42,746 bases of DNA from Pseudonocardia bannensis (lineage in GTDB: Bacteria; Actinomycetota; Actinomycetes; Mycobacteriales; Pseudonocardiaceae), in the NCBI RefSeq assembly GCF_012911875.1, contig NZ_JAAXKZ010000040.1:1-42746 (forward strand), in the 5' to 3' direction. Positions 17,561 through 25,603 of this stretch are shown here, piece after piece. Each line of letters opens with the position of its first letter. Positions within the stretch are counted from its first letter, which is position 1. A program made the position numbers and the translations under genes. The notes under the pieces were generated by a model. That model was given only the letters and a program-made list of their open reading frames with translations, was not told where the DNA came from and did no database searches.

Positions 17561-18372
17561 TGGTCGTCCACGAGCGTTCCCGGCCCGGTGTCGGCCGGCC
17601 GAGCCCGGCGTGGCTGGTCGTCGCGGAGCGCGAGCTGCGCGACCTGTGGATCGGAGGCAAGGGGCCGCTGCTGATCTTCGCCCACACGCTGCTGCTGAGC
17701 GTGACGGCGTACCTGGCCGGTGTGAACGAGGCGCTCAACTTCCTGGAGCAGCGGGAGGCCGTCGACCTGATTCTCGAGGTGGCGGTCGCGGTGGGGTCGT
17801 TGCTCGTCCTGCTGTCCGCCGCCGACGCGATCAGTGGGGAGCGGGAGCGCGGCACCCTGGAGGCCGTGCTGCTGGCCCCGGCGCCCCGCTGCGCGCTCGT
17901 CCTCGGCAAGGCGATCGCAGCACTCTCACTCTGGGTCGCCGCGTACGCCGTGTCCGTTCCGTATCTGTGGCATCTCGGCAGCGGCGTCGGGCTGTTCGCA
18001 ACGGCGGCTGCCGGTGGTCTGCTCGTCGGCACCCTGTTGGCCCTGTTCCTGGTCGGCCTCGGCCTGTTCACCAGCACGCTCGCGCGGTCCAACCGGGTCA
18101 GCCTGTCGGTGAGCCTGCTCCTGCTGCTCGTGCTGGTCGCACCCAGCCGGCTTCCGGCCGTCGTGCAGGACAGCTGGGCCGGTCAGCTGCTGTCCCGGAT
18201 CGACCCGTTCACCGCCGGCCTGCGGTTCCTGGCCAAGGTGGTCGTGGAGGGCCACCGGGTCGGCCAGGAGGTGGGCTGGCTGGTCGGCCCCCTCGCCGCC
18301 GCGGCCATCGCGCTCGCCGCCGCCCTCGTCGCCGGTGCCCGGCTCACCCTTCGCCCAGGAGAACGAGCATGA
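17560..18372 (+). CDS. ABC-2 type transporter permease
   Basis: 270-residue membrane protein with about six predicted helices, for example KGPLLIFAHTLLLSVTAYL, LILEVAVAVGSLLVLLSA and ALSLWVAAYAVSVPYLW. The motif SAADAISGERERGTLEAVLL is the hallmark of ABC-2 permeases of the NatB/CcmB-like type. It would form the membrane channel with the ATPase encoded just upstream, coupled through TGATG, and it overlaps the next gene by ATGA. Substrate unknown. Confidence 0.85.
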   Translation: MVVHERSRPGVGRPSPAWLVVAERELRDLWIGGKGPLLIFAHTLLLSVTAYLAGVNEALNFLEQREAVDLILEVAVAVGSLLVLLSAADAISGERERGTLEAVLLAPAPRCALVLGKAIAALSLWVAAYAVSVPYLWHLGSGVGLFATAAAGGLLVGTLLALFLVGLGLFTSTLARSNRVSLSVSLLLLLVLVAPSRLPAVVQDSWAGQLLSRIDPFTAGLRFLAKVVVEGHRVGQEVGWLVGPLAAAAIALAAALVAGARLTLRPGERA

Positions 18373-18920
18373 ACGCCCTCATCGCCGTGGTGTTCTCCCT
18401 GGCCGTCCTCGTTCCGTCGGCCGTCGGCTCCGGGGCGGTGCCGCAGGCCGGGGCCGGCGTGTCGATCGAGCTGGACCGCTCGGACCTCGCCCTGGTCGTC
18501 GGTGACCGGTTCGGATTCACCTCGACCCTGCGCAACGACGGCACCCGGCCGATGCCAGACGTGGTCGCCCATGTCGACGTCGTCGGTCTCGACCCCGGCG
18601 TCTACGTCGACCCGGAGGACTGGTCCTCGGAACGGACCCAGTTCGTCGGCACCCTGCCCGCAGGACAGTCGGTACAGCTCGCCTGGACCGTCCAGGCCGT
18701 CAATCCCGGACCGCTGGTGATCTACGTGACGGTCACGTCGCAACAGGGTTCGGTCGCCGTCGCCGTGAGTCCGGCACTGCGACTGGACGTCGCGTCCCGG
18801 TCGACGGTGAGCGGGGGCGGCATCCTGCCGGTCGTGTTCGGCGTGCCCGCCGTGGCGCTGATCGCGATCGGGCTGGTGCTGTACCTGCGCCGACGGGGAG
18901 GATCCCGCGCCGGCACCTGA
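18369..18920 (+). CDS. Exported single-pass membrane protein with Ig-like domain
   Basis: 183 residues. N-terminal signal peptide (MNALIAVVFSLAVLVPSAVG), then an extracytoplasmic beta-rich region with NEW3/COG1470-like character (GDRFGFTSTLRNDGTRPMPD, VGTLPAGQSVQLAWTVQAV, PGPLVIYVTVTSQ), then one membrane helix (VFGVPAVALIAIGLVLYL, about 157-174) and a short basic tail. Start ATG overlaps the permease stop (ATGA) and has AGGAG upstream. Its tight coupling to the ABC genes makes it a likely third component, either an external partner of the exporter or its client (inference). Confidence 0.75.
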   Translation: MNALIAVVFSLAVLVPSAVGSGAVPQAGAGVSIELDRSDLALVVGDRFGFTSTLRNDGTRPMPDVVAHVDVVGLDPGVYVDPEDWSSERTQFVGTLPAGQSVQLAWTVQAVNPGPLVIYVTVTSQQGSVAVAVSPALRLDVASRSTVSGGGILPVVFGVPAVALIAIGLVLYLRRRGGSRAGT

Positions 18921-18966
18921 GGACCGGCCATGCTGATCGCGCCGCAGCGTTGCTCCAGACTCGTGA

Positions 18967-18995
18967 TTGACTCGGTTGCGCCCAGGCTGTGCCAT
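18967..18995 (+). promoter_or_regulatory. Possible promoter for the frd operon
   Basis: TTGACT (18967-18972), 17 bases, then TGCCAT (18990-18995), about 90 bases upstream of the Cys-rich gene. The -35 is good but the -10 matches only three of six bases. Confidence 0.3.
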
Positions 18996-19086
18996 GAGGG
19001 GGAACGCGTCACTCGAGGCCGGTCCACCCGCCACGACCCTCGCGCCGCGCACGGAGACGATCGGCCCCGCCGTCAGGAGGTGGGCC

Positions 19087-19320
19087 GTGGTCGGCACGAG
19101 TACCGGCTTCACGAAGGAACGCGCACCGTGCGGAAAGCGGGTGGACGGCAGCCGCTACCACGAGGCCGACGGCTCGGGCATGGTGTGCGACGACGTCCAC
19201 TACGCCTGCGGCTGCCGCAGGATCCTGCACCAGTTCCACGACGGCAGCTGCCGTACCAGGGTCATCCGCCACGACGGTCGGGTGCTGTTGAACGAGCTGT
19301 CCGCCGAACACGCCGAATGA
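19087..19320 (+). CDS. Small cysteine-rich protein ahead of frdA
   Basis: 77-residue soluble protein of unknown function. It contains Cys15, Cys34, Cys41, Cys43 and Cys55 and five histidines, notably in [20 protein letters not shown]. This arrangement suggests metal or Fe-S binding. The C-terminus is [17 protein letters not shown]. The GTG at 19087 is chosen because AGGAGG lies exactly 6 bases upstream; longer in-frame starts have no such site. It ends 19 bases before frdA and runs in the same direction, so it is very probably the first gene of the frd operon. A small protein of unknown function also accompanies a mycobacterial succinate dehydrogenase operon, but homology could not be tested here. 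A role in assembly of FrdB clusters is a guess. Confidence 0.72.
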   Translation: MVGTSTGFTKERAPCGKRVDGSRYHEADGSGMVCDDVHYACGCRRILHQFHDGSCRTRVIRHDGRVLLNELSAEHAE

Positions 19321-19339
19321 ACCGGGACGGACCCCGGAC

Positions 19340-21079
19340 ATGACCAGCCATGACGTGGTGGTGGTGGGCGGCGGTGGCGCCGGCTTGCGCGCAGCCATCG
19401 CGATCGTGCAGGCCGATCCCCGGCTGAACGTGGCGATCGTGTCGAAGGTCTACCCGATGCGCAGCCATACGGTCTCGGCGGAGGGCGGCGCGGCCGCGGT
19501 CATCGCGGCCGACGACAGCCTGGACGAGCACGCGTACGACACGGTGTCCGGTAGCGACTGGTTGTGTGATCAGGACGCGGTCGAGGCGTTCGTCGCGGAG
19601 GCACCGGGCGAGCTCCTGCAGCTCGAGCACTGGGGCTGCCCGTGGAGCCGCATGCCCGACGGCGAGGTCGCGGTCCGTGCATTCGGCGGCATGAAGAAGA
19701 TGCGAACCTGGTTCGCCGCGGACAAGACCGGTTTCCACCTGCTGCACACGTTGTTCCAGACGTCGCTGCAGTACGAGCAGATCACCCGCTACGACGAGTG
19801 GTACGTGACCAGGCTGCTCGTCGACGAGAACCGGGTGTACGGCGTGGTCGCCATCGAGCTGGCCACCGGTCGGATCCAGGCCGTCACCGGCCGGGCCGTC
19901 GTCCTGTGCACGGGCGGGTGCGGGCGGGTGTTCCCGTTCACCACCAACGGCAACATCAAGACCGGTGACGGGATGGCGCTGGCCTACCGCGCGGGCGCCC
20001 CCCTCAAGGACATGGAGTTCATCCAGTACCACCCGACCGGCCTGCCCTTCACCGGCATCCTGATCACCGAGGCGGCTCGGGCGGAGGGCGGCTGGCTGCT
20101 GAACAAGGACGGCTACCGCTACCTGCAGGACTACGACCTGGGCACGCCGTCGCCCACGCCGGTCCTGCGCAGCATGGAACTCGGTCCCCGGGATCGGGTG
20201 TCCCAGGCCTTCGTCCACGAGCAGGAGAAGGGCCGCACCGTCGACACCCCGTACGGCCCGGTCGTGTATCTCGACCTGCGCCACCTCGGGGCGAAGGTGA
20301 TCGACACCAAGCTGCCGTTCGTGCGCGAGCTGTGCCTGCAGTACGAGCGGATCGACCCGGTGCACGAGCTGATCCCGGTGCGGCCGGTGCAGCACTACAT
20401 GATGGGCGGGGTCCACACCGACATCGACGGCGCCACCGGCCTCCCGGGCCTGTACGCGGCCGGCGAGGTCGCCTGCGTGAGCATCAACGGGGCCAATCGG
20501 CTGGGATCCAACTCGCTCCCGGAGCTGTTGGTGTTCGGCCGCCGAGCCGGGATCGCGGCGGCCGAGTTCGCCGCTACCGGGAACACCGATCCGGGTCCTG
20601 CGGTGCGGGCGCAGGCGGCCGACGAGCGCCGCCGGCTGGAACGTGACCTCCTGGCACGCCGTGACGGCCGGGAGCGGATCGCCGACATCCGCACCGAGAT
20701 GCAGCACACGATGGAGGGCAGTGCCGGGATCTACCGGGACGCCGCCTCGCTGGTCAAGGGTGCAGACAAGCTCCGTGAGCTGCGGGAACGCTTCGGCAAG
20801 GCCACCGTCGAGGATGCCAGCCGGACCTTCAACACGGAGCTGGTCGCGGCACTCGAGCTGGAGTTCATGCTGGATGTGGCCGAGACCATGGTGGCCTGCG
20901 CGCTGTGCCGGCAGGAGTCGCGGGGCGCGCACCAGCGCACGGACTTCCGGGGTCGGGACGACGAGCGGTTCCTGACCCACTCGCTGGTCTTTCTCGACCG
21001 GGCCGGCTCCCCGCGCGTCGAGTACCTGCCGGTGACGATCACTCGCTGGCCACCCGCCGAACGCGTCTACGGGAGGTGA
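19340..21079 (+). CDS. frdA: Fumarate reductase flavoprotein subunit
   Basis: 579-residue flavoprotein of the fumarate reductase/succinate dehydrogenase family. The FAD site [11 protein letters not shown] (10-20) is followed by [16 protein letters not shown] with His43, the covalent FAD attachment position. Segments [33 protein letters not shown] and [12 protein letters not shown] match quinol:fumarate reductase (FrdA) more closely than succinate dehydrogenase. [14 protein letters not shown] and [16 protein letters not shown] complete the active site. It interconverts fumarate and succinate. Together with the short FrdC and FrdD anchors, a menaquinol-linked Frd complex like that of Mycobacterium is indicated. 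The ATG is behind only a weak ribosome site. Confidence 0.92.
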   Translation: MTSHDVVVVGGGGAGLRAAIAIVQADPRLNVAIVSKVYPMRSHTVSAEGGAAAVIAADDSLDEHAYDTVSGSDWLCDQDAVEAFVAEAPGELLQLEHWGCPWSRMPDGEVAVRAFGGMKKMRTWFAADKTGFHLLHTLFQTSLQYEQITRYDEWYVTRLLVDENRVYGVVAIELATGRIQAVTGRAVVLCTGGCGRVFPFTTNGNIKTGDGMALAYRAGAPLKDMEFIQYHPTGLPFTGILITEAARAEGGWLLNKDGYRYLQDYDLGTPSPTPVLRSMELGPRDRVSQAFVHEQEKGRTVDTPYGPVVYLDLRHLGAKVIDTKLPFVRELCLQYERIDPVHELIPVRPVQHYMMGGVHTDIDGATGLPGLYAAGEVACVSINGANRLGSNSLPELLVFGRRAGIAAAEFAATGNTDPGPAVRAQAADERRRLERDLLARRDGRERIADIRTEMQHTMEGSAGIYRDAASLVKGADKLRELRERFGKATVEDASRTFNTELVAALELEFMLDVAETMVACALCRQESRGAHQRTDFRGRDDERFLTHSLVFLDRAGSPRVEYLPVTITRWPPAERVYGR

Positions 21080-21084
21080 GCGGG

Positions 21085-21825
21085 ATGCCCGACACCATCA
21101 CGCTGCAGGTCGCCCGCTACCGCCCGGACACCGACGCTGCTCCGACGATGCAGGAGTACGTGGTGCCGCTGCGCCAGGAATGGGCGGTTCTCGACGGCCT
21201 GAACTACATCAAGGACCAGCTCGACGGGACGTTGTCGTTCCGCTGGTCGTGCCGGATGGGCATCTGCGGCAGCTGCGGCATGACGGTCGACGGGGACCCG
21301 GCACTGACCTGCGGTACGTTCCTGGCCGACTACGCGCCGGGACCCGTTCGGGTCGAGCCGTTGGCGAACTTCCCCGTCATCCGCGACCTCGTCGTGGGGA
21401 TCGACGACTTCATGCGCAAGCTGCCGAAGGTGAAGCCGTGGCTGGTCCGGGAGGACGAGCCGGGGGTCGCTGACGTCGAGTTCCTGCAGACGCCGCCCCA
21501 ACTGGACGAGTACCAGCAGTACAGCATGTGCATCAACTGCATGCTCTGTTACGCGGCGTGCCCCGTGTACGCCATCGAGCCGGACTTCCTGGGTCCGGCG
21601 GCCATCGCGCTCGCGCAGCGCTACAACCTCGACTCCCGGGACCAGGGCGCACATCAGCGGATGGATGTGCTCGCCACCGCGGAGGGGGTCTGGGCCTGCA
21701 CCTACGTCGGGGAGTGCACCAGCGCCTGCCCCAAGGGTGTGGATCCGGCCGGCGCCATCCAGCGCTACAAGCTCACCGCGGCGACGCGGACGCTGCGGTC
21801 CTTCCTGCCACGGGGAGAGCGATGA
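21085..21825 (+). CDS. frdB: Fumarate reductase iron-sulfur subunit
   Basis: 246 residues carrying all three clusters. 2Fe-2S: Cys56, 61, 64 and 76 ([15 protein letters not shown]). 4Fe-4S: Cys149, 152, 155 with Cys159 ([12 protein letters not shown]). 3Fe-4S: Cys205, 211 and 215 ([15 protein letters not shown]). It relays electrons between the FrdA flavin and the quinone. The ATG has GGGAGGTG upstream, 5 bases after the frdA stop, and the stop overlaps frdC by ATGA. The sequence closely recalls mycobacterial FrdB ([32 protein letters not shown]). Confidence 0.95.
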   Translation: MPDTITLQVARYRPDTDAAPTMQEYVVPLRQEWAVLDGLNYIKDQLDGTLSFRWSCRMGICGSCGMTVDGDPALTCGTFLADYAPGPVRVEPLANFPVIRDLVVGIDDFMRKLPKVKPWLVREDEPGVADVEFLQTPPQLDEYQQYSMCINCMLCYAACPVYAIEPDFLGPAAIALAQRYNLDSRDQGAHQRMDVLATAEGVWACTYVGECTSACPKGVDPAGAIQRYKLTAATRTLRSFLPRGER

Positions 21826-22283
21826 GCGAGCTTGCGCGCGAATCGTCGATGCAGCGCCCGCACGAAGCGCCGACGCAGCGAGCGGTCCCGGCGCAGGTGC
21901 GGCCGTACCGGCCGCGGGTCTCCCGGTTCTGGTGGCTGCGCCGCCGCTCCTACCTGCTGTTCGTGCTGCGGGAGCTGTCCAGCGTGTTCGTCGCCTGGTT
22001 CGTGGTGTACCTGCTGCTGCTGGTCGACGCCGTCTACCAGGGCCCCGATCCCTATCGGCGCTTCCTCGAGTGGAGCGGCCGTCCCTGGGTGCTGGTGCTC
22101 AACATGGTCGCGCTGGCCTTCGTGCTGCTGCACGCGATCACGTGGTTCAACCTGGCCCCGAAGGCGATGGTGCTGCGGATGCAGGGGCGACGGGTGCCGG
22201 CCCGCCTGGTCGCGGCGGCGCACTTCGCGGCGTGGGGGGTGGCCTCCGGCGTGGTGGCCTGGATCGTGCTGGGCGGGCTGTGA
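21822..22283 (+). CDS. frdC: Fumarate reductase membrane anchor subunit C
   Basis: 153 residues. A 40-residue hydrophilic N-terminus, longer than in E. coli FrdC, leads to the conserved [20 protein letters not shown] segment and three membrane helices (about 50-68, 90-108 and 128-150). FrdC and FrdD anchor FrdAB and form the menaquinone site; no haem is expected in this class. Overlaps frdB by ATGA, and its stop overlaps the frdD start (TGATG). Confidence 0.88.
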   Translation: MSELARESSMQRPHEAPTQRAVPAQVRPYRPRVSRFWWLRRRSYLLFVLRELSSVFVAWFVVYLLLLVDAVYQGPDPYRRFLEWSGRPWVLVLNMVALAFVLLHAITWFNLAPKAMVLRMQGRRVPARLVAAAHFAAWGVASGVVAWIVLGGL

Positions 22284-22633
22284 TGGCCAGGCGGTCGTCA
22301 TCGGAAGCCATCGGGTGGCTGCTGTTCAGTGCCGGCGGGATGGTGTCCGCGCTGCTGGTCCCGGTGCTGCTGTTGCTCTTCGGGGTGGTCTTCCCGCTGG
22401 GCTTGCTGGCACCGCCCGAGCACGCACATCTGTCGGCCGTGCTCCGGCATCCGTTCATCCGGATCGCGCTGTTCGTCCTGTGTATGCTCTCGCTCCTGCA
22501 CTGGGCTCACCGGTTCCGCTACACGCTCCATGACGGCCTGCAGCTCAAGCAGCTGAACAAGCTGATCAATCTGCTGTGCTACGGCGGGGTCGTCGCCGGT
22601 TCCTCGTGGGCTGCGTTCGTGCTGTTCGGATGA
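22283..22633 (+). CDS. frdD: Fumarate reductase membrane anchor subunit D
   Basis: 116 residues with three membrane helices (about 10-40, 55-75 and 95-115) and the FrdD-type segments EAIGWLLFSAGGMVSALL and HWAHRFRYTLHDGLQLK. Size and order (A-B-C-D) match the classical frd operon. ATG overlaps the frdC stop. Confidence 0.88.
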   Translation: MARRSSSEAIGWLLFSAGGMVSALLVPVLLLLFGVVFPLGLLAPPEHAHLSAVLRHPFIRIALFVLCMLSLLHWAHRFRYTLHDGLQLKQLNKLINLLCYGGVVAGSSWAAFVLFG

Positions 22634-22663
22634 CGTAATGCCGTCCCGCTGACGGGGGTTCCG

Positions 22664-23914
22664 ATGGGAGCGCACCGAACCGGTCGAGCGGCCGCGGTCG
22701 CGCTGCTCGCCGCGAGTGTGGTGACCATGGCAGGTTGCACGGCCGGCAACCGGGACGCCCCCGCGGGCGGCGCCTCGGGCACGGCCGGCCCGGTGACGGG
22801 TGCGGGGCGCTCGACCACGGCGGCGACGGCGCTCGCACCGCTGCTGGTCACCGCTCGGGAGCCGGCCGTCCCGTTCAAGGGCTCGGACGGGAGGTTCATC
22901 GCCTCCTACGAGCTGACCCTGTTCAATGCCACCCCACTGACGCTCAGGCCGACGAAGGTCGAGGTGCTCGCCCCCTCCGGGATGGTGATCGATTCGCTGG
23001 ACGAGGGCGAGATCGCCGCGGCGCTGGCGCTGCCGGCCAACCGTACCGGTGTGCAGGACCTGACCGAGGCGCAGACCGCGACGCTGTACCTCTCCCCGGA
23101 GTTCGCCGACCGGTCCGACGTTCCGCCCCGCCTCGACAACAGGGTCACGGTCACCGCGCCCGGGCTGCCGCCGGAGGGCGTGACGACCGTTCCGGTCGCG
23201 GTCGCCGTCTCCGACGTCACGGTTCCTGTGCTCGGGCCGCCGCTCGAGCCCGGCACGGGCTATATCGCGGCCGACAGCTGCTGCGACTCGGTCCGTCACC
23301 GGCGTGCGCTGTTGCCCGTCGACAACCGGCTGTGGCTCGCCCAGCGGTTCGCCGTCGACTGGGAGCAGCTCGACGACCGAGGCCGCACGGTCAGCGGCGA
23401 CGATCCGTCCTCGCCCGCGGACTACACGATCTTCGGCAAGCGGGCGGTCGCCGCGGCCGGGGGCACGGTGGTTCACGTGGTGGACGGCCTGCCCGAACAG
23501 GTGCCGGGCGCGCTGCCGGCGTCGATCACGCTGCCGGAGGCGGACGGGAACAGCGTCATCCTCGACATCGGCGGCGGTCTGTACGCGCTGTACGCCCACA
23601 TGCAGCCCGGCTCGATCGCGGTCTCGGTGGGCCAGCGGGTTGCGCGCGGGGACACGATCGGGCTGGTCGGCAACACCGGCAACAGCTCGGCGCCCCACCT
23701 GCACTTCCACGTGATGGACGGTCCGTCGCCGGTGACGTCGGAGGGCGTCCCCTATGTGATCGACTCCTTCGAGACGACCGGGCAGATCACCTCGACAGCG
23801 GCGTTCGACCAGTTCGAGAACACCACACAGCCGCTGCCGGTGCAGCCCACGCCGTCCGACGGCGCGCACCGCGACGAGCTCCCGCTCGACCGTGTGATCG
23901 TCACGTTCCCATGA
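22664..23914 (+). CDS. Lipoprotein with M23 peptidase-like domain
   Basis: 416-residue predicted lipoprotein. The signal peptide ends in lipobox TMAGC (Cys25). A beta-rich middle part (60-200) precedes a C-terminal M23/LytM-like domain with GNSVILDIGGGLYALYAHMQ and GNTGNSSAPHLHFHVMDG. The second zinc motif HLHFH is present. The usual first His...Asp pair is not obvious: the aligned stretch reads ADYTIFGKRAVAAAGGTVV. It may therefore be a non-peptidase relative that binds envelope glycan. Starts 30 bases after frdD, so it may be read through from that operon. Confidence 0.8.
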   Translation: MGAHRTGRAAAVALLAASVVTMAGCTAGNRDAPAGGASGTAGPVTGAGRSTTAATALAPLLVTAREPAVPFKGSDGRFIASYELTLFNATPLTLRPTKVEVLAPSGMVIDSLDEGEIAAALALPANRTGVQDLTEAQTATLYLSPEFADRSDVPPRLDNRVTVTAPGLPPEGVTTVPVAVAVSDVTVPVLGPPLEPGTGYIAADSCCDSVRHRRALLPVDNRLWLAQRFAVDWEQLDDRGRTVSGDDPSSPADYTIFGKRAVAAAGGTVVHVVDGLPEQVPGALPASITLPEADGNSVILDIGGGLYALYAHMQPGSIAVSVGQRVARGDTIGLVGNTGNSSAPHLHFHVMDGPSPVTSEGVPYVIDSFETTGQITSTAAFDQFENTTQPLPVQPTPSDGAHRDELPLDRVIVTFP

Positions 23915-24036
23915 AGTGGACTCCTGCCCGTGGTGGCCCCGGGTACGGCTCACCTGATTCGTGCGAGGCGTGGCCTGCCGTTGGTGCGCTTCGGTAGGTG
24001 GCGTTCGCCCGCACGTCCGGGGGTAGGAGGGTCGAC

Positions 24037-24846
24037 ATGGCCGACGGAGCGGTCGTCTCGTTGTGGCGGTACCCGCTGAAGTCGATGCAGGGAGAGGAGC
24101 TCAACGCGTCACCTCTCAATGATCGTGGCCTGCTGGGCGATCGTGCCCTCGCCCTCGTCGACGTGGAGACCGGCAAGGTGGTAAGTGCCAAGAACCCGAG
24201 AAAGTGGCCGGCCATGTTCGACTTCCGGGGAGCGTTCACCGCACCGCCGGAGCCGGGCGGCCCGCTCCCGGCGGTCGTGGTGACCCTTCCCGACGGCTCG
24301 GTGATCAGCTCGGCGGACGCCGACTTCGACGAGACCGTCTCCGCGGCGCTCGGCAGGCGCGTGGTGCTGGCGTCCGCCGGGGCGCCGCGCCCGAGCCTGG
24401 AGGAGTACTGGCCCGACATGGCGGAGCTGGCCCACCAGGAGACCGTCACCGACGAGGCGATGCCCCCCGGCACGTTCTTCGACCTCGCGGGTGTGCACAT
24501 CCTCACCACGAGCACGATCAACCGGCTCCGTGAGCTGTACCCGCGGGGACGCTTCGAGGTTCGGCGGTTCCGGCCGAACATCGTCGTGCGGGTCACCGAC
24601 GATGCCGTCGAGTTCGTGGAGAACAAATGGGTGGGCCAGCAGATGCGGATCGGTGACGAGGTCGTCCTCGAGGTCACCGACTACTGCCCGCGCTGCGTCA
24701 TGACCACCCTTCCGCAGGGCGACCTGCCCAAGGACAGCGAGATCCTGCGTACGGCGGCACGGCACAACGACGTGAACGTCGGCGTGTACGCGGAGGTGCG
24801 CCGCACCGGGGCGGTCCGGCGAGGTGACCCCGTCACGCTCGCCTGA
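24037..24846 (+). CDS. MOSC domain protein
   Basis: 269 residues with an N-terminal MOSC-N beta barrel (VVSLWRYPLKSMQGEEL, DRGLLGDRALALVD) and a C-terminal MOSC domain (RRFRPNIVVR, then DYCPRCVMTTLPQGDLPKD). The cysteine in CPRC is the usual conserved residue of this molybdenum-cofactor sulfurase C-terminal family (YcbX/mARC-like). Probable role: a molybdenum enzyme reducing N-hydroxylated compounds, or sulfur carriage. The ATG at 24037 is preceded by TAGGAGGG at 6 bases and is preferred to the upstream in-frame GTG at 23998. Confidence 0.87.
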   Translation: MADGAVVSLWRYPLKSMQGEELNASPLNDRGLLGDRALALVDVETGKVVSAKNPRKWPAMFDFRGAFTAPPEPGGPLPAVVVTLPDGSVISSADADFDETVSAALGRRVVLASAGAPRPSLEEYWPDMAELAHQETVTDEAMPPGTFFDLAGVHILTTSTINRLRELYPRGRFEVRRFRPNIVVRVTDDAVEFVENKWVGQQMRIGDEVVLEVTDYCPRCVMTTLPQGDLPKDSEILRTAARHNDVNVGVYAEVRRTGAVRRGDPVTLA

Positions 24847-24852
24847 TCGGCG

Positions 24853-25194
24853 TCACCCGTCGATGCCCATCCGGGCCGTCGACCTGTCCGGACCGTGGCG
24901 CACCTCGATCCAGGGACCGGACCCGTCGACGGGCGAGGGACTGCCCAGGCGGGTCGGGTACGCCCCGCGTGGTCCGTCGCTCGCGTCGGGGGTGCCGTGG
25001 ACCATCAGGGACACGAGCTCGTCGGGCTCCGCCCGCATGTCCTCGGCGGGCTCCGCCCGCATGTCCAACGTCGCCGTTCCGCGTTCGACCACCATCGTGG
25101 CGGCCTCACCCGTGGCGGTGCCGGACCGGCGGGCGGCCGGTTCGGGCACCCACCGTCGGGCCACCGCGTAAGCGATCCCGGTGACTGCCGCCAC
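24853..25194 (-). CDS. Possible hypothetical protein with 8-residue duplication
   Basis: A minus-strand frame of about 113 residues from a GTG at 25194 with coding-like third-position GC. It starts VAAVTGIAYAVARRW and includes the tandem duplication DMRAEPAE-DMRAEPDE, encoded by two 20-base copies at a 24-base period (25023-25042 and 25047-25066). No family recognised and no clear ribosome site. The frame is open further upstream but with less protein-like composition. The rest of 24847-25600 shows no other convincing gene. Confidence 0.3.
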   Translation of the reverse strand: MAAVTGIAYAVARRWVPEPAARRSGTATGEAATMVVERGTATLDMRAEPAEDMRAEPDELVSLMVHGTPDASDGPRGAYPTRLGSPSPVDGSGPWIEVRHGPDRSTARMGIDG

Positions 25195-25603
25195 GCCGCG
25201 ACGGTCGATACGGGTGCGCGCCCAGATGGAGTCTTCCGGTGGGTCGGGGTCGCCGTGACCAGGGGGCGGCGCGTCGATCACTGATCCGCTCAGGCGCGTG
25301 CTGCGGCTCCCGGGCTCAGCCCGCCGGCGCACGGGTGCCGCGCTGACGTGGCCACTCCGGGTGGTGTCGGCCTGCGGCCGACCGGGTAGGCGGCCGTGGG
25401 CGCCCCGTTGAACGCCCCCGACCGTCGCCGGAGAAGCCGGCACGCTGCCGCCCCTGACCAGCCGAAGTGTCGAAGCCGGTCCACAGGGCCGGGAAGGAGG
25501 CACCGTCATCGAGCACCACCGTCCCGCCCGCCCGAGGCACCTCGCCGGCACTGCCGGTCACCGTCGTGGTGTTCGCGGCTCTCGGCACATCGGTCGTCGC
25601 CGG

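Noticed and set aside
16621..18372. Genuine ATPase-permease fusion gene
   Set aside because: The linker is out-of-frame sequence; the natural ATPase end and a TGATG start-stop overlap are visible in the adjacent frame.
19262..20980. 572-residue minus-strand ORF opposite frdA
   Set aside because: It is antisense to a strongly conserved flavoprotein and shows no domain of its own.
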